A DNA stretch of 8,523 bases from Paracoccaceae bacterium (lineage in GTDB: Bacteria; Pseudomonadota; Alphaproteobacteria; Rhodobacterales; Rhodobacteraceae): the NCBI GenBank assembly GCA_015487335.1, contig WFPZ01000227.1, forward strand, positions 1 to 8,523, in the 5' to 3' direction. The translations under genes and the position numbers were made by a program. Below, in pieces: positions 1 through 6,922 of the stretch. The stretch's first letter is position 1. Every line of letters starts with the position of its first letter. A model generated the notes under the pieces. The model was given only the letters and a program-made list of their open reading frames with translations. It searched no databases and was not told the DNA's origin.

Positions 1-478
1 GATAGGTCTTGCCGGTGCCCGCCGGGCCGATGCCGAAGGCCAGCTCGTTTTCGTAAAGCGCGCGCACATAGGCCCTCTGGGCCTCGGTGCGCGGCTCGAC
101 CAGCTTCTTGCGGGTCCGGATCTCGACGCGGTCGCCGCGGAACATCTCCAGCTGGCCGCCGCCGGGCGCGCTGCCGCCCTCGCCGCCCATGCGGATCTCG
201 CCGTCGATCTGGCCCGCGTCGATCGGGCGGCCCTGCTCGAGGCGCTCGTAGAGCGTCTGCAGCACCACGGCCGCGCGCGCCCGGGCCTCCGCCTCTCCGT
301 GGATGGCCAGATGGTTGCCGCGGCGCATGATCTGGACGCCGGTCTCGTGCTCGATCTGGGCAAGATTGCGGTCAAATTCGCCGCAAAGATCGATCAGCAG
401 GCGGTTGTCGGGAAATTCCAGAAGCGTTTCTTGAACGTTGTCCGGCGATGGCGGCGGGTTGATGGCGCTGAATCCCAA
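1..478 (-). CDS. phoH: PhoH family ATPase, N-terminal part (cut by window start)
   Basis: The leftward frame gives 159 residues before the window ends. Residues 19-82 form the PhoH N-terminal region, with LEFPDNRLLIDLCGEFDRNL followed by a stretch ending in GNHLAIHG that looks like a small RNA-binding-type fold. A Gly-rich linker lies near 98-108. The ATPase domain then begins, with RTEAQ at about 131-135 and the Walker A motif GPAGTGKT at 151-158. PhoH proteins are cytoplasmic NTPases often linked to RNA metabolism, commonly beside ybeY; that neighbour would lie outside the window. There is no in-frame ATG near the N terminus. I chose TTG at 476-478 because GGAGAG lies 5 nt upstream and the protein then starts shortly before the conserved block. 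Only the start is uncertain; the family call is firm. Confidence 0.93.
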   Translation of the reverse strand, partial: MGFSAINPPPSPDNVQETLLEFPDNRLLIDLCGEFDRNLAQIEHETGVQIMRRGNHLAIHGEAEARARAAVVLQTLYERLEQGRPIDAGQIDGEIRMGGEGGSAPGGGQLEMFRGDRVEIRTRKKLVEPRTEAQRAYVRALYENELAFGIGPAGTGKTY

Positions 479-483
479 GCAAT

Positions 484-489
484 CTCTCC
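484..489 (-). promoter_or_regulatory. Ribosome binding site deciding the phoH TTG start
   Basis: On the minus strand GGAGAG precedes TTG at 478-476 with a 5-nt spacer (7 nt counted from GGAG). It supports the unusual TTG initiation codon, because the frame upstream holds no ATG and no second Shine-Dalgarno sequence suited to it. Confidence 0.7.
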
Positions 490-795
490 GTTGCGTTGTG
501 CCTGCGCCAATGGTGCCAACTCGGCGCGCCCGGCGCAAGCATTGCGAGACGAAAATCCTCTCCCGTTCCCGGCCCGAATGTCCCGCACGATTCAGGCCGC
601 CGGCGCGACTCAGCCCCGTTCGCCGTCCGCCGAATCCCGCGCCGTTCACGACCCGGCAGCAGGAAGGGGCGCCGCCCTCGGCCAGGCATTATCCACGAGA
701 AGAAAACAGTTTCGCCAGCCTCGGCGCATTGTTCCGGACGTTTCCGGGAAAACCATGCAAATAATGCGGAAATGAGCAAAAAATCGGGCGGAAAG

Positions 796-823
796 TTGCG
801 CGATGGCGAATCCCTGCCATAAT
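796..823 (+). promoter_or_regulatory. Candidate sigma70-type promoter for the secreted-protein gene
   Basis: TTGCGC at 796-801 and CATAAT at 818-823 are separated by 16 nt. Transcription would start near 830, giving a leader of about 107 nt before the ATG at 937. It is the best rightward hexamer pair I found in this intergenic region. It is a consensus match only. Confidence 0.45.
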
Positions 824-936
824 CTCGGCACTGCGAACGGACAGCAACCTGCACAACAACCTGCCTTGCGGCGTTTGCATATTGCCGGTGCCGATTCTGT
901 CGGACCAGGATTGATGAGTTGAGAAGGGATGACGAA

Positions 937-1269
937 ATGAAACGACTTGCAATTTCAGCAGTGGCGCTGGCGCTTTCCCTGCCTGCTTCCGCCGCCCTGG
1001 CCGATCGCGCACGCCTGCCGACCAAACCGGGAAGCAACCCGGACGTGATCACGATCAGCTGCTTCCGGGGGCCGACGGCCAATGTGATCTGGGACCGGCC
1101 GAATGCCGTGTTCATCGAGGATCTGGTTCGTCTGGGCTACAGCTATCCGCAGGCGCAGGCAATCGCCGAGCGGGTGTGCCGCGACGAGTATGGCGTGGGG
1201 CAGCCGGAATACCTGAAGGCGACCCTGCTCGACCTCATGGCCAGGACGCCGCCGCAGAACAAGAAGTAG
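937..1269 (+). CDS. Small secreted protein of unknown function
   Basis: The product is 110 residues. A typical Sec signal peptide comes first: MKR, a hydrophobic run at about 4-15, then an ALA cleavage site at 20-22, leaving a mature protein of about 88 residues starting DRARLP. The mature part has no further membrane segment. It has two cysteines, in ITISCFRGP (C42) and ERVCRDEY (C81), which could form a disulfide in the periplasm. Between them lies a likely helical stretch with many charged and aromatic residues. I recall similar proteins in Rhodobacterales annotated only as hypothetical, and I know of no function. The ATG at 937 is chosen because it starts the signal peptide and has AAGGGA at 924-929 upstream. 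An in-frame TTG at 919 would add six charged residues before it. The gene is alone on its strand, with its own candidate promoter and a clear terminator, between miaB and phoH. Confidence 0.88.
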   Translation: MKRLAISAVALALSLPASAALADRARLPTKPGSNPDVITISCFRGPTANVIWDRPNAVFIEDLVRLGYSYPQAQAIAERVCRDEYGVGQPEYLKATLLDLMARTPPQNKK

Positions 1270-1292
1270 CAGCCACTGCATGCGCTGCATGG

Positions 1293-1326
1293 CGGGCCTG
1301 CCTTTGCAGGCCCGGCCTCCTTTTTT
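1293..1326 (+). terminator. Intrinsic terminator after the secreted-protein gene
   Basis: A perfect 9-bp stem (CGGGCCTGC at 1293-1301 with GCAGGCCCG at 1306-1314) closes a CTTT loop. It is followed within 7 nt by six T at 1321-1326. The T tract is on the rightward side only, so it serves the gene ending at 1269. The minus strand lacks a matching T tract, so miaB, whose stop codon is only 5 nt from the T run, does not gain a classic terminator from it. Confidence 0.85.
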
Positions 1327-1330
1327 AGCT

Positions 1331-2650
1331 TCAGATCACTTCGCCCGCCAGGGAGTTGGGCGCCGAGGCGGTGATGCGCACGGCGCGGATCTCGCCTGCC
1401 CGCACGGACGGGTCGGTGACGTGAACCGCGTGCAGATATTGCGACTTGCCGACCATCTGCCCCGCCATGCGGCCGGGCTTTTCGAACAGGACCGAGACCT
1501 CCCGGCCCACCATCGCCTTCTGCGCCGCCTGCTGCTGGGCGTCGAGCAGCTCCTGCAGCCGGGCGAGGCGCTCTGACTTCACCGCTTCCTCCACCTGATC
1601 GCGTTCGGCGGCCGGGGTGCCCGGACGCGGCGAATACTTGAAGGAATAGGCCTGGCCGTAGTTCACCTCTTCGACCAGGGCCATGGTGCGGGCGAAATCC
1701 TCCTCGGTCTCGCCGGGAAAGCCGACGATGAAATCGCCCGACAGCAGGATGTCGGGGCGGGCGGCGCGGATGCGCCCGATCAGCGCCACGTAGTCGGCGG
1801 CGGTGTGCCTGCGGTTCATCGCCTTGAGAATACGGTCCGAGCCCGACTGGACCGGCAGGTGCAGATAGGGCATCAGCTTTTCGCACTCGGCAAAGGCGGC
1901 GATCAGCCCGTCGTCCATGTCGTTGGGGTGCGAGGTGGTGAAGCGGATGCGCTCCAGCCCGTCGATCTTGGCCAGCTCTCCGATCAGCCGGGCCAGCGGC
2001 CAGTCGCCATCCTCGCCCGCGCCGTGATAGGCGTTGACGTTCTGGCCCAGAAGGGTGATCTCGCGCACCCCGCGCTCGACCAGTTCGCGTGCCTCGGCCA
2101 TCACCTGGGCGGGCGGGCGCGAAACCTCCATGCCGCGGGTGTAGGGCACCACGCAGAAGGCACAGAACTTGTCGCAGCCCTCCTGCACGGTGAGAAAGGC
2201 CGTGGGCCCGCGGCGGGCGCGTCTCGGGCCGGCCAGCTTCTCGAACTTGTCCTCTTCGGGAAAATCGGTGTCGATCGCCTTGCCGCCGCTCTCGGCACGG
2301 GCCGTCAGCTCGGGCAGCCGGTGGTAGCTTTGCGGCCCGACCACCAGATCGACCATCGGCTGGCGGCGCATGATCTCTTCGCCCTCGGCCTGGGCCACGC
2401 AGCCGGCCACCCCGATCCTGAGGTCGGGGCGGGCCGCCTTCAGCCCCTTGTAGCGGCCCAGTTCGGAATAGATCTTCTCGGCCGCCTTTTCCCGGATGTG
2501 GCAGGTGTTGAGCAGGATCAGGTCGGCGTCCTCGGGGCTGTCGGTGGTGACATAGCCCGATTCCGCCAGCGCCTCGGCCATGCGCTCGCTGTCGTAGACG
2601 TTCATCTGACAGCCGTATGTCCTGATGAAAAGTTTCTTTGCGTCCCGCAT
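1331..2650 (-). CDS. miaB: tRNA-2-methylthio-N6-isopentenyladenosine synthase MiaB
   Basis: The 439-residue protein has the family's usual length and layout. The N-terminal methylthiotransferase domain carries its three cluster-binding cysteines at C14 (YGCQMN), C50 (NTCHIRE) and C84 (GVAGC). The radical SAM domain has CDKFCAFC (C159, C163, C166). A TRAM RNA-binding domain follows at about 381-439. MiaB is a cytoplasmic enzyme that uses two [4Fe-4S] clusters and S-adenosylmethionine to add a methylthio group to i6A37 in tRNAs reading UNN codons. The ATG at 2648-2650 has GAGG 7 nt upstream and begins right before the conserved domain. The frame stays open further upstream, but that extension (CRRRACKRRG) is unlike MiaB. 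It is divergent from the gene at 2774, and the next gene leftward on the same strand is phoH, 852 bp away. Confidence 0.97.
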   Translation of the reverse strand: MRDAKKLFIRTYGCQMNVYDSERMAEALAESGYVTTDSPEDADLILLNTCHIREKAAEKIYSELGRYKGLKAARPDLRIGVAGCVAQAEGEEIMRRQPMVDLVVGPQSYHRLPELTARAESGGKAIDTDFPEEDKFEKLAGPRRARRGPTAFLTVQEGCDKFCAFCVVPYTRGMEVSRPPAQVMAEARELVERGVREITLLGQNVNAYHGAGEDGDWPLARLIGELAKIDGLERIRFTTSHPNDMDDGLIAAFAECEKLMPYLHLPVQSGSDRILKAMNRRHTAADYVALIGRIRAARPDILLSGDFIVGFPGETEEDFARTMALVEEVNYGQAYSFKYSPRPGTPAAERDQVEEAVKSERLARLQELLDAQQQAAQKAMVGREVSVLFEKPGRMAGQMVGKSQYLHAVHVTDPSVRAGEIRAVRITASAPNSLAGEVI

Positions 2651-2740
2651 GTCATTGCCTCGCCGCTTGCAGGCCCGCCTCCTACAGCCAAACGCCGCCT
2701 GCCGCAACGCTTGCAATTTCCGCCGTTCATGGGATTTTCA

Positions 2741-2766
2741 CCCCTGCCGGGCATGACCGGCAGGGG
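2741..2766 (+). promoter_or_regulatory. Perfect inverted repeat overlapping the ribosome binding site of the 2774 gene
   Basis: CCCCTGCCGG at 2741-2750 and CCGGCAGGGG at 2757-2766 are exact complements, 10 bp with nine G-C pairs, around the loop GCATGA. The right arm supplies most of the Shine-Dalgarno sequence AGGGGAG (2762-2768) that serves the ATG at 2774. In mRNA it would hide the ribosome binding site; in DNA it could be an operator for a dimeric regulator. A weak promoter-like pair (TTGCAA 2711-2716, 17 nt, ATTTTC 2734-2739) would place the transcript start near the left arm. Confidence 0.6.
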
Positions 2767-2773
2767 AGCAGCG

Positions 2774-3640
2774 ATGCGCTACGACAGTCTCGAGGAGTTC
2801 ACGCGAAAGGGCAAGGCCGCACTGGCCCGCGGGCCGGTGGCGCTGGTGCTGGTGGAAGATCTGGTGGAGGTCGAAAGCACCCTGCGCCATTGCCAGCTGG
2901 CGGGCTTCAAGGCGGTGGTGGCCTTCGCCCCGCCGGAACTCACCCTGCCGGTAGAGCTGGAGACGGAAATCCACCGCGTGCGCCACGACATGACGCAGGA
3001 AGGCGCCACCGAGCACGTCGTCAATTCGGTGATCAGGGCCGCCCCCGCCGGCACCTGGCTGCACTACTGCTACAATGCCGAATACCTCTTCTACCCCTTC
3101 TGCGAGACCCGCAGCATTGGCGAGATGCTGGCGTTTCACAGCGAAGAGCGGCGCGATGCGGTGCTCACCTATGTGATCGACATCTATGCCGGCGATCTGC
3201 AGGCCTTCCCCAACGGGGTATCGCTGGAGGACGCCCATCTCGACCGCTCCGGCTATTACGCCCTGGCCCGGCATGACGAGAACGGCCAGCCGCGCGAGCG
3301 CCAGCTCGACTTCTTCGGCGGGCTGCGCTGGCGCTTCGAGGAGCACGTGCCCCCGGCGCGGCGGCGGATCGACCGGATCTCGCTGTTTCGGGCCGCTCCG
3401 GGGCTGCGGCTGCGCGCCGATCACACCTTCTCGGACGAGGAATACAATACCTATTCCTGCCCCTGGCACCACAACATCACCACCGCGTTGGTCTCGTTTC
3501 GCACCGCCAAGGCCCTGAAAACAAACCCCGGCTCCACCTTCGACATCCCCAGCTTCCGGTGGCGCAATTCCGTGCCCTTCCGGTGGCACTCGCAGCAGCT
3601 GCTCGATCTGGGGCTGATGGAGCCGGGGCAGTGGTTCTGA
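2774..3640 (+). CDS. Conserved protein, possible GT2-like glycosyltransferase
   Basis: The product is 288 residues, with no signal peptide or membrane segment, so probably cytoplasmic. Residues 21-54 (VALVLVEDL, then CQLAGFKAVVAFAPP) look like the first beta-alpha-beta unit of a nucleotide-sugar binding GT-A fold. TWLHYCYNAEYLFYPF at 94-109 and VIDIYAGD at 134-141 could correspond to the acceptor and metal-binding region of GT2 enzymes, but a textbook DXD motif is absent. The C-terminal half has distinctive blocks: FFGGLRWRFEEHVPP (180-194), CPWHHN (229-234) and the terminal WHSQQLLDLGLMEPGQWF. I recall close relatives in Rhodobacteraceae, annotated as hypothetical or family 2 glycosyltransferase. 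The ATG at 2774 has AGGGGAG 5 nt upstream, within a hairpin. The gene is divergent from miaB and convergent with irr. That it is a gene is certain; the enzymatic role is a weak inference. Confidence 0.9.
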   Translation: MRYDSLEEFTRKGKAALARGPVALVLVEDLVEVESTLRHCQLAGFKAVVAFAPPELTLPVELETEIHRVRHDMTQEGATEHVVNSVIRAAPAGTWLHYCYNAEYLFYPFCETRSIGEMLAFHSEERRDAVLTYVIDIYAGDLQAFPNGVSLEDAHLDRSGYYALARHDENGQPRERQLDFFGGLRWRFEEHVPPARRRIDRISLFRAAPGLRLRADHTFSDEEYNTYSCPWHHNITTALVSFRTAKALKTNPGSTFDIPSFRWRNSVPFRWHSQQLLDLGLMEPGQWF

Positions 3641-3641
3641 G

Positions 3642-3654
3642 CCCGGCCAGGCGA
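3642..3654 (+). repeat. 13-nt repeat, copy 1, just after a stop codon
   Basis: CCCGGCCAGGCGA begins one base after the TGA of the 2774 gene. An identical copy follows the stop of fabI at 6859-6871. This may be coincidence in GC-rich DNA. Confidence 0.3.
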
Positions 3655-3702
3655 GCGGCGAACGCCCCCCGGAGCGTTTCAGGCAGCAGAAGGAAGAAAT
3701 GA

Positions 3703-3724
3703 AGGAAAAGCCGGCCCTGGCGGC
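3703..3724 (-). terminator. Weak possible terminator of irr
   Basis: On the minus strand, immediately after the irr TGA, GCCG and CGGC can pair around a 7-nt loop (3710-3724), followed by TTTTCCTTC and further T-rich sequence. The stem is only 4 bp, so this is tentative. Confidence 0.3.
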
Positions 3725-4162
3725 TCAGTCGCGGCGCAGGCGGATCACCACATCCACCTTCCACACCTTCGCCCCGTCGGGCGCCTTGGGCAGGCGGGCG
3801 ATTTCCAGCTCTTCGACCGGCGCGTCGGTCAGCTCGGCGGTGTCTTCCCAGTAGAAATGGGGGTGGTCGTCGAGCCGGGTGTCGAAGTAGCTGCGCGAGC
3901 CGTCCACGGTGATCTCATGCATCAGCCCCGCCTCGCAGAAGGCGCGCAGGGTGTTGTAGACGGTGGCCATGGACACCGAATCACCTGCCGCATGGGCCGC
4001 GGCAAACAGGCCTTCGGCGGTGACGTGCCTGTCCTTTCCGTCGCCCACCAGAAGCGCGGCCAGCGCCAGCCGCTGCCGGGTAGGGCGCAATCCGCCGCGT
4101 GCCAGCCATCGGGTGCCGCGGGCGATGGCCTGTTCGTCGATATGGTCGGGCATGTCCTTCAT
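3725..4162 (-). CDS. irr: Fur-family iron/heme response regulator, Irr type
   Basis: The 145-residue protein has a Fur-like winged-helix DNA-binding domain: GLRPTRQR at 24-31, RHVTAEGLF at 45-53, and recognition region VSMATVYNTLRAF at 63-75. A short wing and dimer domain with VDGSRSYFDT (86-95) and DDHPHFYWED (98-107) follows. The VSxATVYNTL and VDGSxxYFDT signatures point to Irr rather than Fur, Zur or PerR. In Rhizobiales and Rhodobacterales, Irr controls heme and iron genes and accumulates under iron limitation. The CxxC structural zinc pairs of Fur and the GCPWHD heme motif of Bradyrhizobium Irr are absent; the histidine cluster is HPH (100-102) rather than HHH. I chose ATG at 4160-4162. 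An in-frame TTG at 4169-4171 would add three residues but lies inside the apparent -10 box. The gene is divergent from fabA. Confidence 0.9.
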   Translation of the reverse strand: MKDMPDHIDEQAIARGTRWLARGGLRPTRQRLALAALLVGDGKDRHVTAEGLFAAAHAAGDSVSMATVYNTLRAFCEAGLMHEITVDGSRSYFDTRLDDHPHFYWEDTAELTDAPVEELEIARLPKAPDGAKVWKVDVVIRLRRD

Positions 4163-4302
4163 GGCCGCCAATATAGGGCGCGGGGGCGGTGCTGTTCAAA
4201 CACAATTGCGGGAAAGCGCGGGCGCGGGCGCTATTGCCTCTGCTCCGAGGCCGGTGGTAGAGGGAGGCGGAGCAGAGAATTCAATACCGGGAGGCGCCAC
4301 GC
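4163..4302. promoter_or_regulatory. Divergent control region between irr and fabA
   Basis: Besides the irr promoter, this 140-nt region holds tandem GCGCGG units (4216-4231) and two copies of GGGAGGCG (4262-4269 and 4289-4296). The second copy contains the fabA ribosome binding site, 8 nt from the ATG. No rightward promoter is clear: the best pair, TTGCGG (4206-4211) with CTATTG (4231-4236), has an over-long 19-nt spacer. I see no convincing Irr box (ICE) or Fur box. Confidence 0.5.
4170..4199 (-). promoter_or_regulatory. irr promoter, predicted to give a near-leaderless mRNA
   Basis: On the minus strand TTGAAC (4199-4194) and TATATT (4175-4170) are spaced 18 nt apart, a strong match to a sigma70 promoter. 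Seven bases separate the -10 box from the irr ATG (4162), so transcription should begin at or within 1-2 nt of the A of the ATG. No Shine-Dalgarno sequence of note lies between, which agrees with leaderless initiation. Confidence 0.65.
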
Positions 4303-4812
4303 ATGGCCGATTTTCCAACCAGTTTCGACAAGGAAGGCCTGCTGAAATGCGCCCGCGGCGAACTGTTCGGCCCGGGCAACGCCCAGCTGCCCGAACCGCC
4401 GATGCTGATGATGGACCGGATCACCGACATCAGCGCCGACGGCGGCGCCAACGGCAAGGGCCATGTGGTGGCCGAGCTCGACATCGATCCCGGGCTGTGG
4501 TTCTTCCCCTGCCACTTCCCCGGCAATCCGGTCATGCCCGGCTGTCTGATGCTGGACGGGCTGTGGCAGCTGACCGGCTTCAACCTGGGCTGGCGCGGCT
4601 GGCAGGGGCAGGGCTTTGCCCTGGGCGTGGGCGAGGTGAAGCTTTCCGGCATGGTCACGCCCGAGCGCAAGCTGGTTACCTATCACGTGGATTTCACCCG
4701 GGTCATCGACCGCCGCCTCAAGATGGGCGTGGCCGACGGCCGGGTCGAGGCGGACGGCGAGGTGGTCTGCCAGGTCAAGGACATGAAGGTGGGGCTGGCC
4801 GCGGCCGGCTGA
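4303..4812 (+). CDS. fabA: 3-hydroxydecanoyl-ACP dehydratase/isomerase FabA
   Basis: The 169-residue product closely follows E. coli FabA. The hot-dog fold carries the catalytic pair His71 (in CHFPGNPVMPG, 70-80) and Asp85 (in CLMLDGLWQL, 81-90), equivalent to H70 and D84 in mature E. coli numbering. PPMLMMDRI at 32-40 is another family block. FabA dehydrates 3-hydroxydecanoyl-ACP and isomerises trans-2- to cis-3-decenoyl-ACP, the step that commits a chain to becoming unsaturated. It acts in the cytoplasm as a dimer. The start is the ATG with GGGAGG 8 nt upstream. It heads an operon with fabB 26 nt downstream, and is divergent from irr. Confidence 0.97.
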   Translation: MADFPTSFDKEGLLKCARGELFGPGNAQLPEPPMLMMDRITDISADGGANGKGHVVAELDIDPGLWFFPCHFPGNPVMPGCLMLDGLWQLTGFNLGWRGWQGQGFALGVGEVKLSGMVTPERKLVTYHVDFTRVIDRRLKMGVADGRVEADGEVVCQVKDMKVGLAAAG

Positions 4813-4838
4813 CACCGACAACGAACAGGAGAGCGCCG

Positions 4839-6065
<1,227 letters not shown>

Positions 6066-6069
6066 GGCC

Positions 6070-6858
6070 ATGGCGGATCTTCTGAAAGGCCGGCGCGGCC
6101 TCGTGATGGGGGTTGCGAACAACCGCTCCATCGCCTGGGGAATCGCGAAGACCATGGCCGCGGAAGGGGCGGAGCTGGCCTTCACCTACCAGGGCGAGGC
6201 CTTCGGCAAGCGGGTCAGGCCGCTGGCCGAGGAACTGGGGGCCGAGCTTCTGGTGGACGTGGACGTCACCGACGAAGCCTCGATGGACGCCGCCTTCGAT
6301 CTGCTGAGACGCGAATGGGGCCGGCTGGATTTCGTGATCCATGCCATCGCCTATTCCGACAAGAACGAGCTGACGGGCCGGTTCATGGACACCACCCGCG
6401 GCAATTTCCACAACTCGCTGGACATCTCCTGCTACTCGCTGATCGACGTGGCCCGCCGTGCCGCGCCGCTGATGCGGGAGGGCGGCACCATCCTGACCCT
6501 CACCTTCGACGGCTCCACCCGGGTGATGCCCAACTACAACGTGATGGGCGTGGCCAAGGCCGCGCTCGAGGCGGCCGTGCGCTACCTGGCCAACGATCTC
6601 GGCCCCGACGGCATCCGGGTAAACGCGATTGCCCCCGGCCCGATGAAGACCCTGGCCGGCTCGGCCATCGGCAGTGCCCGCAAGACCTTCCGCCACGCCG
6701 AGGCCAACGCCCCGATGCGCGCCAACGCCACGCTGGAGGCCATCGGCGGCACCGCCGCCTGGCTGGCCTCCGACTACGGGGCCTCGACCACCGGCGAGAT
6801 CGTGCATGTGGACGGCGGCTATCACATCATGGGCATGCCGGTGCCGGAAAACCTCTGA
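6070..6858 (+). CDS. fabI: Enoyl-ACP reductase (NADH) FabI
   Basis: The 262-residue protein belongs to the divergent short-chain dehydrogenase group that includes FabI. Near the N terminus GVANNRSIAWGIA (14-26) binds the nucleotide, and VHVDGGYHIMG lies near the C terminus. Tyr156 and Lys163 of the Y-x6-K active site are present in PNYNVMGVAKA, with numbering identical to E. coli. The usual first tyrosine, E. coli Tyr146, is Phe146 here (TLTFDGS). It catalyses the last reductive step of each fatty acid elongation round and is the family targeted by triclosan. Its ATG is 4 nt after the fabB stop, with GGG overlapping the junction as a modest ribosome binding site. It closes the fabA-fabB-fabI operon. 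No convincing terminator follows. Confidence 0.96.
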   Translation: MADLLKGRRGLVMGVANNRSIAWGIAKTMAAEGAELAFTYQGEAFGKRVRPLAEELGAELLVDVDVTDEASMDAAFDLLRREWGRLDFVIHAIAYSDKNELTGRFMDTTRGNFHNSLDISCYSLIDVARRAAPLMREGGTILTLTFDGSTRVMPNYNVMGVAKAALEAAVRYLANDLGPDGIRVNAIAPGPMKTLAGSAIGSARKTFRHAEANAPMRANATLEAIGGTAAWLASDYGASTTGEIVHVDGGYHIMGMPVPENL

Positions 6859-6871
6859 CCCGGCCAGGCGA
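6859..6871 (+). repeat. 13-nt repeat, copy 2, just after the fabI stop
   Basis: CCCGGCCAGGCGA directly follows the fabI TGA, identical to 3642-3654. Here it also supplies CCCGG, which can pair weakly with CCGGG about 10 nt downstream. Confidence 0.3.
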
Positions 6872-6922
6872 CCCCGGGCGCGGATCGGAAACAGACTGTC
6901 GAACAACCGGCGCTACTTTTCC

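Larger units (their letters stand above)
479..936. other. Non-coding region between divergent phoH and the secreted-protein gene
   Basis: These 458 nt contain open frames on both strands, but none has a good ribosome binding site, recognisable protein sequence or family-like composition, so I read the region as non-coding. The right part (about 725-795) is richer in A and T than its surroundings. It holds a short inverted repeat TTTCC-G-GGAAA at 741-751. TTATCCACG at 689-697 matches a DnaA box at 8 of 9 positions. Its complement includes GATAAT, a possible but unsupported -10 for phoH. A better promoter for the rightward gene is listed separately at 796-823. An imperfect tandem repeat of CAACCTGC lies at 845-852 and 857-864 within the presumed leader of that gene. 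Confidence 0.6.

Noticed and set aside
515..530. Sigma54-like TTGGCAC on the minus strand upstream of phoH
   Set aside because: The second element TTGC is not at the required distance.
772..822. A 16-residue frame MSKKSGGKLRDGESLP as a possible small protein gene
   Set aside because: It has only a weak ribosome binding site, overlaps the best promoter candidate (796-823), and is too short to judge by composition.
372..1115. Long leftward open frame across the intergenic region and the secreted-protein gene
   Set aside because: It is antisense to both the PhoH-adjacent region and the signal-peptide gene, has no family resemblance and no good start; long chance frames are common at this GC content.
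2668..2713. Leftward promoter for miaB (TTGCGG, 17 nt, TAGGAG)
   Set aside because: The -10 hexamer matches consensus at only about half its positions, so it is not reported as a feature.
1805..2773. In-frame extension upstream of the 2774 gene, antisense to miaB
   Set aside because: The extension is the complement of MiaB codons, while the ATG at 2774 has a strong ribosome binding site and starts the conserved sequence.
3656..3678. AACGC and GCGTT arms as a terminator of the 2774 gene
   Set aside because: The stem is only 5 bp with a poorly matched C-rich centre, and no T tract follows.
4163..4302. Irr box (ICE) or Fur box between irr and fabA
   Set aside because: No TTTAGAA-type half-sites in inverted arrangement were found; AATTC and GTTCAA pieces are too short to claim.
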